34,088 bases of DNA from an uncultured Solobacterium sp. Lineage in GTDB: Bacteria; Bacillota_I; Bacilli_A; Erysipelotrichales; Erysipelotrichaceae. The DNA lies in contig CAKMPP010000023.1 in the NCBI GenBank assembly GCA_927911475.1, positions 1 to 34,088 on the forward strand, given 5' to 3'. Every line of letters begins with the position of its first letter. The stretch's first letter is position 1. A program made the translations under genes and the position numbers. The notes below the pieces were generated by a model. The model saw only the letters and a list, made by a program, of their open reading frames with translations, did no database searches and was not told the DNA's origin. Below, in pieces: positions 14,423 to 23,785 of this stretch.

Positions 14423-15652
14423 ATGTCTAACATTCATGTAACGAGTGAAATTAAAACACTCAAAAAGGTTTTATTACACAGGCCAGGAGAAGAATTATTA
14501 AATCTTACACCTGATACATTAGGGGAATTATTATTTGATGATATTCCTGATCTATATGAAGCACAGGTTGAACATGACCGTTTTGCGAAGATCTTACGCG
14601 ACAATGGCGTGGAAGTTGTTTATCTAGAAGACTTAATGGCTGAAACTTTAGATGCTCACCCAGAAATTAAGGAACAGTTCCTTGATCAGTGGTTAGTTGA
14701 ATCAGGTGTTCATACAGCTGAATATCATAAGATTATTAAAGATTACTTAGCTAAGTTTACAAACAATAAGGAATTAGTTCTAAAGACTATGGCTGGTATC
14801 ACATTCAGAGAAATTGGTGAGATCCACACAAACTTCTTAGTTGACCGTCTTGAGACTAACTCACACTTATTAGTAAACCCAATGCCAAACCTATACTTTA
14901 CACGCGACCCATTCGCTTCTGTAGGTAATGGTGCAGTTATTAACAGAATGTACTCTGTAACAAGAAACCGTGAAACAATCTATGCAGATTACATCTTCAG
15001 ATTCCATCCAGAATATGCTGGAAATGTTCCAGACTTATATGGACGTAACAACCACTTCCATATCGAAGGTGGAGACGTATTAAACGTTAATGAAAAACTC
15101 TTATTTATCGGTATTTCACAGAGAACACAGGCTGAGGCAATTCAGGACTTGGCTATGAAGATGTTCTATGAAAACGAAGGAAATAAGATTGAGACAATTT
15201 TAGCTTTCAATATTCCTAATTCACGTGCATTCATGCACTTAGATACAGTATTTACACAGATTGATACTGATGCATTTACAATTCACCCAGGTATTATGGG
15301 AACATTACAGGTATTTGCATTAACAGCTGATCGTGCAAATCATGATGTTCATATCGAAGAACATACAGGTAAGTTAGAAGATATTCTTGCTAAGTTCATG
15401 GGCTTAGATAAGGTTCGTTTATTCCCTTGCGGAGCTGGCGACCCATTAGCTGCTGAGCGTGAACAGTGGAACGATGGTTCTAATACATTAACAATCGCTC
15501 CAGGTAAGATTATTGTTTACAAGCGTAACTATGTTACAAACCAATATCTAAAGGATAATGGATTTGAAGTATTAGAATTAGAAGCATCCAACTTATGCGT
15601 AGGACGTGGTGGACCAAGATGTATGTCCATGCCATTAGTTCGTGAAGACTAA
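14423..15652 (+). CDS. arcA: Arginine deiminase
   Basis: Hydrolyses arginine to citrulline and ammonia, the first step of the ADI pathway. The 409 residues carry the guanidino-modifying enzyme motifs: MPNLYFTRDPFASVGNGAVI, HIEGGDVL (His and Asp/Glu of the active site), the HLDTVFTQID loop and the catalytic Cys near the C-terminus in GGPRCMSMPL. SD AGGAGG selects the ATG at 14423. First gene of arcABCD, under the cre-containing promoter. Also helps acid resistance through ammonia. Confidence 0.97.
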   Translation: MSNIHVTSEIKTLKKVLLHRPGEELLNLTPDTLGELLFDDIPDLYEAQVEHDRFAKILRDNGVEVVYLEDLMAETLDAHPEIKEQFLDQWLVESGVHTAEYHKIIKDYLAKFTNNKELVLKTMAGITFREIGEIHTNFLVDRLETNSHLLVNPMPNLYFTRDPFASVGNGAVINRMYSVTRNRETIYADYIFRFHPEYAGNVPDLYGRNNHFHIEGGDVLNVNEKLLFIGISQRTQAEAIQDLAMKMFYENEGNKIETILAFNIPNSRAFMHLDTVFTQIDTDAFTIHPGIMGTLQVFALTADRANHDVHIEEHTGKLEDILAKFMGLDKVRLFPCGAGDPLAAEREQWNDGSNTLTIAPGKIIVYKRNYVTNQYLKDNGFEVLELEASNLCVGRGGPRCMSMPLVRED

Positions 15653-15714
15653 GTTTAAAAATTAAATAACCATAAACCATATAAAATAGAAAGATAAAAA
15701 GAAAAGGAGCTATT

Positions 15715-16707
15715 ATGGGCGTTAATGTTAGAGGAAGAAGTTTTTTAACACTATTAGATTTTACATCTGATGAAATCAGATATTTCTTAGAACTATCTGC
15801 TGAATTCAAGAGATTAAAGGCTAACGGTGTTGACCACAGTTATTTAAAGGGCAAGCAGGTTGTTCTCTTGTTCGAAAAGACATCTACAAGAACACGTTGT
15901 GCATTCGAAGTTGGTGCACGTGACTTAGGTATGGGTGTTACATTCCTAGATTCTGGATCATCACAGATGGGTAAGAAGGAATCATTAGAAGATACAGCTA
16001 AGGTATTAGGTCGTATGTACGACGGTATCGAATACCGTGGATTCAAGCAGGAAGTAGTTGAAGAACTTGCTAAGTATTCTGGTGTTCCTGTATGGAATGG
16101 TTTAACAGACTTATATCACCCAACACAGATGTTGGCTGATATCTTAACAGTTAAGGAAGAATTCGGCGATGTTAGAGGCCGCAAGTTAACATTCTTCGGT
16201 GACGCTCGTAACAACGTTGCTAACTCATTGATGATTGTTTGTGCTAAGTTAGGTATGCACTTCTGCGCATGCGGACCTAAGGAATTAATGCCTTCTGATG
16301 AACTTGTTGCTAAGTGCAGAGAAGTAGCTAGCAAGACAGGTGCTGAAATCGAATTAACAGATGATATCAAGATCGGTGCTAAGGATGCAGACGTTCTTTA
16401 CACAGATATTTGGTTATCAATGGGTGAACCAGAAGAATTATGGGAGCCAAGAATCAAGCTCTTACGTCCTTACCAGGTTAATAAGGAATTGATGGCTATG
16501 GCTAAGCCAACTGCTATCTTCTTACATTGCTTACCATCATTCCATGATCGTAACACAACAGTTGGTGAGAACATTTACCAGAAGTATGGCTTAGAGGCTA
16601 TGGAAGTTACAGATGATGTATTCTTAGGCACACAAGCTAGACAATTTGATGAGGCAGAGAACCGTATGCATACAATTAAGGCTGTTATGTATGCAACTCT
16701 GAAGTAA
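15715..16707 (+). CDS. arcB: Ornithine carbamoyltransferase (catabolic)
   Basis: In the ADI pathway it runs in the phosphorolytic direction, splitting citrulline with phosphate into ornithine and carbamoyl phosphate. Motifs: FEKTSTRTRCAFEVGARDLG (carbamoyl-phosphate binding), HPTQMLAD, and FLHCLPSFHD near the C-terminus (ornithine site; HCLP is the family signature). 330 residues, typical. SD AAAAGGAGC. It follows arcA by about 60 bases with no terminator and precedes arcC by four bases. Placement in the arc operon indicates the catabolic rather than the biosynthetic enzyme. Confidence 0.96.
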   Translation: MGVNVRGRSFLTLLDFTSDEIRYFLELSAEFKRLKANGVDHSYLKGKQVVLLFEKTSTRTRCAFEVGARDLGMGVTFLDSGSSQMGKKESLEDTAKVLGRMYDGIEYRGFKQEVVEELAKYSGVPVWNGLTDLYHPTQMLADILTVKEEFGDVRGRKLTFFGDARNNVANSLMIVCAKLGMHFCACGPKELMPSDELVAKCREVASKTGAEIELTDDIKIGAKDADVLYTDIWLSMGEPEELWEPRIKLLRPYQVNKELMAMAKPTAIFLHCLPSFHDRNTTVGENIYQKYGLEAMEVTDDVFLGTQARQFDEAENRMHTIKAVMYATLK

Positions 16708-16711
16708 TCAC

Positions 16712-17649
16712 ATGGCAAAGCGTATAGTAGTAGCTCTTGGGGGTAATGCTTTAGGCAATACCCCTGAAGAGCAGCTTGAATTAGTTCGTCATACTGCTAA
16801 GACTATTGTTGACTTAGCACAGGACGGCTATGAAGTAATTGTTGGTCATGGTAATGGACCACAGGTTGGAATGATCAACCTAGCTATGGAATTCTCATTC
16901 ACAAAGGGTGGCAATACTCCATATATGCCATTCCCAGAATGTGGTGCGATGTCCCAAGGTTATATCGGTTATCATTACAACAAGCGATTCAGCAGGAATT
17001 AAAGGCTCGTGGTGTTGACAAGGAATGTGCAGCTATTGTTACACAGGTCGTTGTTGATGCAAACGATCCAGGATTTGCGAAACCTACAAAACCAGTAGGA
17101 AGCTTCTATACTAAGGAAGAAGCAGATAAGATTGCTGCTGAAAAGGGCTTTACATTTGTAGAAGATGCAGGACGTGGATATCGTCGTGTTGTACCTTCAC
17201 CAATTCCACAGCGTATCGTTGAATTAAAGGTTGTTGAACAACTTGTTAAGGCTGGCGACATCGTTATTACAGTTGGTGGTGGAGGAATCCCTGTAGTTGA
17301 AACAGAGCAAGGATTAAAGGGTGTTGCAGCTGTTATCGATAAGGACCGTTCTAGTGCATTACTAGCACAATCCATTGGTGCAGATATGTTGATTATCTTA
17401 ACTGCAGTTGACAGAGTATGTATCAACTATAACAAGCCTGATCAAAAGGAACTTCCAACAATGACATTGGAAGAAGCAGAGAAGTATATCGAAGAGAAGC
17501 AGTTTGCTCCTGGAAGTATGCTTCCAAAGGTTCAGTCATGCATGGAATTTGTTAAGAATAACACACATGGTGGAACAGCTTTAATTACATCATTACAAAA
17601 AGCAAAAGTTGCTTTACAAGGTGAAACAGGCACCATTATTACTAAATAA
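16712..17649 (+). CDS. arcC: Carbamate kinase (one-base frameshift)
   Basis: Transfers phosphate from carbamoyl phosphate to ADP, giving ATP, CO2 and ammonia: the energy-yielding step of the pathway. N-terminal motifs VVALGGNALG and GHGNGPQVG and the later ITVGGGGIPVV, VIDKDRSSALLA and GSMLPKVQ are all intact. Near 16973-16978 a base is missing: reading CATTAC as CATTTAC restores GYIGYHLQQAIQQELKARGV across the break. Repaired length is 312 residues, exactly normal. No SD is visible and the ATG is four bases after arcB, so translation is probably coupled. The break is very probably a sequence error. Confidence 0.93.
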
Positions 17650-17666
17650 TTAGAAGGGGGGATAGT

Positions 17667-19178
17667 ATGTCTGTGAAAGCCAAGAAACGCTCATTAACAG
17701 CGTTTACAATTTTATTTATTATTTTAGCAGTACTTTGTTTGATTTCAGTATTCTTAAATGGACAACCAATTAGCGATAGCTTATTCAGTGGTTTAAACCC
17801 TGAGAAGTATGGTGACTTGGTTAACATGGTTGCCAACGGCGAAACCGTTACGGTTGTCGGTGCACAGTTTAGTGATTTCTTCATGGCATTCCCAAGAGGA
17901 TTTGTAGATGCTGCAGACTTGATTGTATTTATTATGGCTATCGGTGGATTCATCGGTGTTGTAATGAAGACTGGTGCTCTTGAAGCTGGTGTTTATCACT
18001 TAGTTAAGAAGATGCACGGTAAGGAAGAAATCCTAATCGTTATCTTAATGATCTTATTCTCTATTGGTGGTTCCACATATGGAATGGCTGAAGAGACAAT
18101 CGGTTTCTACGCTTTAATTACTACAGCATTAGTAGCAGCTGGCTTCGATACAATGGTAGCAGTTGCGACTGTATTGCTCGGTGCAGGATGTGGTGTATTA
18201 GGTTCAACAATTAACCCATTTGCTACTGTTGCAGCTATGGCTGCATTGCAGAGTGTTAACGTTCCTTATGACAACACATTAGTTATGATTCTTGGTTTTG
18301 CATTGTGGTTTACATCACTTGCAATCGCTATTTTCTTTGTATTAGCATACGCTAAGAAGGTTAAGGCTGATAAAGGCTCAACAATTCTTTCTCTACAAGA
18401 GCAGGAAGATATGCGTGAACACTTTACAAAGGATGATGGCGACAAGTTAGAATTTACTGGCAAGCATAAGGCTGTATTAGTTGTATTCGCAATTTCATTT
18501 GCAGTTATGATTATCAGTTTGATTTCCTATATAGATATTATCTATAAAGGTAATGAAGAAGCTTATTTAGCAGCATTCGGATGGACTTCAGTCTTAACAG
18601 GTGAGCCTTTAGGCCTATGGTATTTCTCTCAATTAGCTGCTTGGTTTACATTCTCAAGTATTCTTATCGCTATCATGGCTAGAATGTCTGAAAGAGAATT
18701 CATTGATACATTCTTAGACGGTGCTAAGGATCTATTATCTGTAGCTATCGTTATCGCAGTTGCTCGTGGTATTACAGTTGTTATGAAGTCTACTCATATG
18801 GACTTCTGGATCTTGGACAAGGCAGCAGGTATGTTGATGGGTGTTCCAGGATTCGTATTCGCTCCTCTATCATATGTAATTTACTTAGTATTGAGTTTCT
18901 TAGTTCCTTCAACATCTGGACTTGCTGGATTCTCAATGCCAGTAATGGGTGGTTTAGCAAATACATTAGGATTCAACGCTTCAATTATGATCAATATCTT
19001 CTGCGCTGGTTGCGGATTAATCAACCTCTTCACACCAACATCTGGTGTAGTAATGGGTGGTCTAGGTGCAGCTAAGGTTGAACTAAAGACATACATGAAG
19101 TGGGGTATGAAGTTATTTGTAGCGATTGCTATCGCAAATATCGTTGTTCTATCATTAGCAATGATGTTAATCAAATAA
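17667..19178 (+). CDS. arcD: Arginine/ornithine antiporter, YfcC family
   Basis: A membrane carrier with about 12 helices (503 residues) of the YfcC/C4-dicarboxylate anaerobic carrier superfamily (COG1288). As last gene of arcABCD it most probably imports arginine in exchange for ornithine, without energy cost. Family features: GGSTYGMAEETIGFYALI (near 132-149), GSTINPFATVAAMAA, and the second inverted half with LVPSTSGLAGFSMPVMGGLA and NLFTPTSGVVMGG. SD AAGGGGG, 17 bases after arcC. Substrate assignment rests on operon context and on the use of YfcC-type ArcD proteins in streptococci. Confidence 0.9.
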   Translation: MSVKAKKRSLTAFTILFIILAVLCLISVFLNGQPISDSLFSGLNPEKYGDLVNMVANGETVTVVGAQFSDFFMAFPRGFVDAADLIVFIMAIGGFIGVVMKTGALEAGVYHLVKKMHGKEEILIVILMILFSIGGSTYGMAEETIGFYALITTALVAAGFDTMVAVATVLLGAGCGVLGSTINPFATVAAMAALQSVNVPYDNTLVMILGFALWFTSLAIAIFFVLAYAKKVKADKGSTILSLQEQEDMREHFTKDDGDKLEFTGKHKAVLVVFAISFAVMIISLISYIDIIYKGNEEAYLAAFGWTSVLTGEPLGLWYFSQLAAWFTFSSILIAIMARMSEREFIDTFLDGAKDLLSVAIVIAVARGITVVMKSTHMDFWILDKAAGMLMGVPGFVFAPLSYVIYLVLSFLVPSTSGLAGFSMPVMGGLANTLGFNASIMINIFCAGCGLINLFTPTSGVVMGGLGAAKVELKTYMKWGMKLFVAIAIANIVVLSLAMMLIK

Positions 19179-19204
19179 TTAAAACTCAAATATATTTAGG
19201 ATAG

Positions 19205-19245
19205 AGTTCCGGCTGTGTGAGAGCACGGTCGGAACTTTCCGCCTT
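19205..19245 (+). terminator. Terminator of the arc operon
   Basis: AGTTCCGGCTGTG pairs with CACGGTCGGAACT (two G-T wobbles), 13 bp around six bases. The following tract is poor in U (TTCCGCCTTT), so read-through into the regulator is possible. Confidence 0.65.
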
Positions 19246-19255
19246 TATACAAATA

Positions 19256-19264
19256 TGCTATGAT
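19256..19264 (+). promoter_or_regulatory. Extended -10 promoter of the AraC-type regulator
   Basis: TGCTATGAT, an extended -10, lies about 25 bases ahead of the ATG at 19289, which has SD AGAGGT. Confidence 0.45.
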
Positions 19265-19288
19265 ATGTACAACAGAGGTACAAAAATT

Positions 19289-20563
19289 ATGACAAAAACA
19301 GCAACTATTCAAGATAGCTGGACGTCGGAAACTAATCCCATCTCATTTTGCTCATTTGACTTTGAAGCAATTGAGAAGCCAACCAAAGCTTTGATGCATC
19401 AGGCTGCCCGTTTTATGTACTTTAATAAAGGTGTCGGTAAGATTAAAGTAGATGGCGTGGAGTATGACATTAAACCACATACACTATGTGCAATTACACC
19501 ATGGAAGATTACGGATATCATTGATGTAAGAGATACCTTGCATTTAAATCTTGTAATTTATGATTATCAGTTTATAAATACAATGCTAAAGGTAACACCG
19601 GGTTTGGAAGAAGAAAGTGTAGACTTATTAAATTTCCTTGCGGTAGAGCCAGTAGTGTATTTAAACGAGGAACAGACAAAATATGTAGATGGAATCATGT
19701 CTCATTTGCAAAATGAACTTGGTGTTGATTCCGCATTAGTCAGGCAACCTACAAAACCATTGTCCTTCCTATATTCACTCGTTAAAATTATTGAATTGAT
19801 GGTAGCGTATCGTCGCTACTTTAAAGCGAGTGAAGAAGTGGTAAACGAAGAAAATGCATCAGTTATGCAGAATTCGATATTGAGTTATATTTATTCCCAT
19901 TCTTCAGAACGTTTAACACTCGAAAAAGTTGCGGAAGTATTCTTTATATCAGAATCAACATTGTCAAAGAAGTTAACCGATTTAACAGGTACTACATTTA
20001 CAAAATTACTGAACAATATTCGTATTGAAAAAACATCAGACTATCTGATTTATACGGATATGACATTAGAAGAAATTGCCGTTCTCCTTGGTTTTGCGGA
20101 TGCATCACATCTATCAAAACACTTTGTGGAGAAGGTTGGTATTACACCAAATAAATACCGTAAGATCTATAGCAAAGTAAAATCTGGATATAATCGTGCA
20201 GATAAGAACGTTGCCTTTGAAGTAACTAACTATCTCTACAAGCATTATGATACAGAAAAGTTACTTGCAAGTACGATGGCTGAGAAATACGGTGTAAGTG
20301 TCTCAGAATTAAATCGATCATTACTATATTATTCTGAGAAAAACTTTGAAACATTATTAAATTTTATTCGTATTAACAAAGCTAGTGAGTTATTGATATC
20401 TACAACATATTCTGTCTTAGATATTGCAGTAGCTGTAGGTTATAACAATATCAAGACATTCAATCTTAACTTTTACAAATTCAAAGCCATGACTCCAACA
20501 GAGTTCCGTACAGGAATTACGCTGCAAAAAGTGGACCGTTCTGAGAGTGGCTTTGCAGGATAA
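19289..20563 (+). CDS. AraC-family regulator with two tandem HTH domains
   Basis: 424 residues in three parts. Residues 1-185 form an N-terminal sensory region with a cupin-like pattern (GVGKIKVDGVEYDIKPHTLC). Residues about 195-293 are a complete AraC DNA-binding domain (SERLTLEKVAEVFFISESTL, then DMTLEEIAVLLGFADASHLS and GITPNKYRK). Residues about 308-408 form a second one (LASTMAEKYGVSVSELNRSL, then YSVLDIAVAVGYNNIKTFN and MTPTEFR). Most family members have only one such domain. ATG at 19289 is chosen for its SD; a longer reading begins inside the terminator hairpin. Its place after arcD suggests control of arc genes, probably through repeated sites. Ligand unknown. Confidence 0.88.
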   Translation: MTKTATIQDSWTSETNPISFCSFDFEAIEKPTKALMHQAARFMYFNKGVGKIKVDGVEYDIKPHTLCAITPWKITDIIDVRDTLHLNLVIYDYQFINTMLKVTPGLEEESVDLLNFLAVEPVVYLNEEQTKYVDGIMSHLQNELGVDSALVRQPTKPLSFLYSLVKIIELMVAYRRYFKASEEVVNEENASVMQNSILSYIYSHSSERLTLEKVAEVFFISESTLSKKLTDLTGTTFTKLLNNIRIEKTSDYLIYTDMTLEEIAVLLGFADASHLSKHFVEKVGITPNKYRKIYSKVKSGYNRADKNVAFEVTNYLYKHYDTEKLLASTMAEKYGVSVSELNRSLLYYSEKNFETLLNFIRINKASELLISTTYSVLDIAVAVGYNNIKTFNLNFYKFKAMTPTEFRTGITLQKVDRSESGFAG

Positions 20564-20588
20564 CTATAATTAGAAAGTTGGGTAAATA

Positions 20589-22196
20589 ATGAAACCATTC
20601 TATGTGACAGGGCATATGAATCCTGATTGTGATGCAATCGTATCCGCAATCGCGTATGCTCATCTGAAACAACAGCTAGGGCAGAATGCTATCGCATGTG
20701 CTTTAGGCAAGGCAAAGAGTGAAACACAGTATTTATTACAGAAGTTTGGTTTTGAACATCCGAAACTAATCCATACAGCTAGATGCATGTTATCGGAAAT
20801 AGAAAGGATGATCCATTACTTGCAGGCCCAGATTTAACAATGAAGGAAGCATTAGACCTTATTTTATCTCGTAAAAATAAAGGTATTTTCATCGTTGATG
20901 AAAAAGAAAGACTTTTAGGATTGCTATCTGTTTCTGACTTAACAAAGCTTTGGGCAGAAAGTGGTAAGTCATTGAAAGACTTAATCAGCACAGCTACATT
21001 AACCAATATCGCAAGAGTACTAAAAGGTAAGTATTATTGCGAATCAAAACATTATCGTCCAAGTGGTATTGTGCAAATCATGCCTTCCATGTCTGATAAG
21101 CCAGAAGTATATAAGAATTCAATTGTAATTGTACGTAATAATCCGGATATTCAACGCTTTGTGATTGATGCAGGTGCAGCGCTTGTAGTTGTATCTGGAG
21201 AAGATTGGATTGATGCAGTTACTTTATCCTATGCAAAAGAAAAGGGTGTACCTATGTTGCATACGGATTACTCTGTAATTGAATGTTCACGATTGATATA
21301 TCAAACACCATCTGTCAAATCAGTGATGACAACAGATGTTATGACATTCCAGGAAACAGAGTATGTTGATGAGGTAAGTGATCATATTGCTAAGACACGT
21401 TATCGTACATATCCAGTACTAGATAAAGAGGGTAGAGTTGTAGGTGCTATTTCACGCTATCACTTATTCCATTATGAAAAGAAGAAGTTTATCCTCGTTG
21501 ACCATAATGAAGCAATGCAGTCTGTACGTGATTTAGAGTTTGGTGAGGTCGTTGAGATTGTAGACCACCATCGTATGGGTGGTATTGAAACAGTAACACC
21601 TATCAATATCGTCGCACGTACAGTAGGAAGTACAGCCGCAATTATTACAGGCTTATATAAGTCATCGCATATTAAGTTACCAAAGAATTTAGCAGGTATT
21701 CTTCTTGGTGCTGCTATTAACGATACAATGTGCTTGCAGTCACCAACGACGACACCATTTGATCATGAAATGGTGAAATACTTGGAAGAAGTATCTGGTA
21801 CAAAAGCAGTCGACTTATACCAAGAGATGTTAGATGCTTCTGATTCTATTACGAATAAGACAGATGTAGAGTTGCTTTATAATGACTTCAAAGAGTTTAG
21901 AATCAGTGGTACAAGAATTGCGATTGCACAGGTACAGTGCAAGAAAGATGATTACTTTGCAATCAAAGATCACTTCCATGCATTCATGGAGGAGACAGCG
22001 GAAACACAACATTATGATTTAGTATTAACACTATTACTGATCCTATGGGATCAGGCTCATACTTCCTAGCAGCAGGAAAGAAGTCTAGCATCGTTACAGA
22101 AGCGTTTGGTGATCTTCTCAACAAAGATCATTTTGGAAAGGGTATTGTATCTCGCAAAAAACAAGTACTACCAATTATCATCGATACTTTAAAGTG
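20589..22196 (+). CDS. ppaC: CBS-DRTGG family II inorganic pyrophosphatase (two one-base frameshifts)
   Basis: Hydrolyses pyrophosphate using Mn/Co in a DHH domain split by a regulatory insert. Order: N-terminal DHH part (GHMNPDCDAIVSAIAYAHL), CBS1 (about TMKEALDLILSRKNKGIFIV), DRTGG domain, CBS2 (VKSVMTTDVMTFQE...GAISRYHL), then the DHH motif EIVDHHRMGG and the DHHA2 tail (GSYFLAAGKKS, VLPIIIDTL). Adenine nucleotides are known to control such CBS enzymes, and diadenosine polyphosphates the DRTGG type. The frame changes near 20775-20785 and again near 22031-22035 (CTATT, where one more base gives LTLITDPMGSGSYF). Both are one-base losses. About 536 residues when repaired. No strong SD. Confidence 0.9.
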
Positions 22197-22224
22197 ATAT
22201 ACTAGTACCAAAGAGGTGATATAC

Positions 22225-22950
22225 ATGAAGAAATTTATTGTTGATGAAGAATTTTGGGGGATTTTCCCAGAAGCGAGTATTGCGGTATTAGCTGTAAAGA
22301 ATGTTCAAGAGTCTATTCATTTAGATGATGAAAAGGCAGCTGAAATCAAAGCATTATTAGATAGTGCAAATGAAGTTGCTAAAAAGTACTTAACCAGTGA
22401 TGTTATTTCTGAAAATGCAGTTGTAAAGATATGGCGTGAGGCATATTCTAAATTCCCTACAAAGAAGGGTGCTCGTTGTTCTATCGAAGCGTTATTAAAG
22501 CGTGTATTGCATGGAACTCCAGTTGGCTCTATCGCTCCAACAGTAGATATTACCAATGCAATTTCACTAAAGTATGCATTCCCGATTGGTGCGGAGAATA
22601 TGGAAGCTTTTAAGGGCGACCTACACTTAGGTATCATGAAGGGTGGAGAGGACTTCTGGCCAATTGGTTCAGATAAAGCAGAACCACCACTTGCTGGAGA
22701 AATTGCATACTATGATAAAGAGGGTGTTATCTGCCGTTGTTGGAACTGGCGTGATGGTAAACGTACAGAAGTGACAGATGATACAACGATTGAATTTATT
22801 GCTATGGAATGTGTAGAACCAAATCGTGTAGGAGAGTTACAAGAAGCAGTTGATGAACTTGCAAATCTTTTAACACAGTATGTTGGTGCAGAAGTTATTA
22901 ACAAACAGATTATCAATATTCATACAAAGGAAACAATGATTCAAGAATAA
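22225..22950 (+). CDS. B3/B4 tRNA-binding domain protein (COG3382)
   Basis: A 241-residue stand-alone version of the B3/B4 domain found in the beta subunit of phenylalanyl-tRNA synthetase, where it edits mischarged tRNA. Characteristic stretches: WREAYSKFPTKKGARCSIEA, LKRVLHGTPVGSIAPTVDIT with NAISLKYAFPIGA, and GEIAYYDKEGVICRCWNWRDG. A trans-editing role is plausible but unproven for this family. SD AGAGGTG selects the ATG at 22225; an in-frame GTG at 22216 lies inside that SD. Followed at once by a strong terminator. Confidence 0.85.
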   Translation: MKKFIVDEEFWGIFPEASIAVLAVKNVQESIHLDDEKAAEIKALLDSANEVAKKYLTSDVISENAVVKIWREAYSKFPTKKGARCSIEALLKRVLHGTPVGSIAPTVDITNAISLKYAFPIGAENMEAFKGDLHLGIMKGGEDFWPIGSDKAEPPLAGEIAYYDKEGVICRCWNWRDGKRTEVTDDTTIEFIAMECVEPNRVGELQEAVDELANLLTQYVGAEVINKQIINIHTKETMIQE

Positions 22951-22956
22951 ATATAC

Positions 22957-22989
22957 AATGCGACTCATTAAATTGAGTCGCATTTTTAT
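22957..22989 (+). terminator. Terminator of the B3/B4 gene
   Basis: AATGCGACTCA pairs with TGAGTCGCATT (11 bp, six-base loop), followed by T. Confidence 0.9.
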
Positions 22990-22994
22990 GAGTA

Positions 22995-23026
22995 TAAGAA
23001 AAGAGATGATAAGTACTTATCATCTC
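22995..23026 (-). terminator. Terminator of the lipoprotein gene (24-bp perfect palindrome)
   Basis: GAGATGATAAGTACTTATCATCTC (23003-23026) is fully self-complementary. On the minus strand TTTTCTTATAC follows, fitting an intrinsic terminator for the leftward lipoprotein gene. Confidence 0.75.
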
Positions 23027-23052
23027 GAATAAGAAACAGATATAAACGATTG

Positions 23053-23487
23053 TTATTTAGACATAGCTTCAGACCAGATTTCATTTAACTTTTCAATCTG
23101 CTCATCTGTTACAGAGTAAACTACAACATCTTCACCTAACTTTTGAACTTTCATGTAGCCGTTGTAGTAAAGAGTAACGTTATATGTACCTTCCTTGTCA
23201 GCTACTTCAACACCGAATGCTGTTTCCTTTTGGTTGAAAGAAACCTTGTCTTTAACAACTTTTGTTGAAAGTGTCTTTAATTCATCGGCGATTGCTTTAA
23301 TAAGATCTTTCTGGTCTGTAATTGTTTCGCGCTGAATTCCAGAAGCTGGATCAACATAGATAACAGAAACCTTTGCTGGGTCCTTTGTTAACTTTTCAGA
23401 AATGCTCTTAGTAGATAATGCGCTTGCACCACAGCCAGCTAAGAATAATAAACCAGCTAATACGAGTGTGCTTAATGTCTTTTTCAT
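23053..23487 (-). CDS. Small lipoprotein, unknown function
   Basis: 144 residues with a lipoprotein signal peptide: MKKTLSTLVLAGLLFLAGCG, lipobox LAGC with the lipidated Cys at residue 19. The mature part is about 125 residues of mixed charge with two beta-rich stretches (VSVIYVDPASGIQRETI and TYNVTLYYNGYMKVQKL) and no recognised motif. The start is chosen from SD GGAGGG just before ATG 23487; a longer upstream reading would add a second hydrophobic stretch but lacks an SD. It stands alone, divergent from the TrxB-like gene across about 300 AT-rich bases. Confidence 0.82.
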   Translation of the reverse strand: MKKTLSTLVLAGLLFLAGCGASALSTKSISEKLTKDPAKVSVIYVDPASGIQRETITDQKDLIKAIADELKTLSTKVVKDKVSFNQKETAFGVEVADKEGTYNVTLYYNGYMKVQKLGEDVVVYSVTDEQIEKLNEIWSEAMSK

Positions 23488-23785
23488 CTTAATCCCTCCA
23501 AATATACTGATAAGAAACATACATAAGAATATAACATATATTTTATAAAAAAAGATATGTTTTTTTATCATGCTACTCAATGATAATATAAAGAAAATAA
23601 AACTAACAGAAGAATTATATTGAAAAGATTATAAAATTGTTAATTTATGATAATAGAATGTAAAATTTACACGATAGTTTACAATAAATGAAAAAGTTTA
23701 CATATAAGAGATTGAGCATATATTTTGTGTTATTTTGCGCAGAGGTATAAAGTTTAATTGTGTAAAATATAAAAGGAGTTAAATT
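23488..23785. other. AT-rich divergent intergenic region
   Basis: About 300 bases with no gene seen. It must hold the promoters of the leftward lipoprotein and the rightward TrxB-like gene. TATAAA at 23746-23751 and TAAAAT at 23763-23768 are candidate -10 boxes for the latter. No repeat or RNA structure stands out. Confidence 0.5.

Noticed and set aside
19217..19288. Longer N-terminus of the AraC regulator
   Set aside because: It would start inside the arc terminator hairpin; ATG 19289 has its own SD.
23003..23026. 24-bp perfect palindrome as an operator or insertion target
   Set aside because: Its position and the U-rich tract on the minus strand fit an ordinary terminator for the lipoprotein gene.
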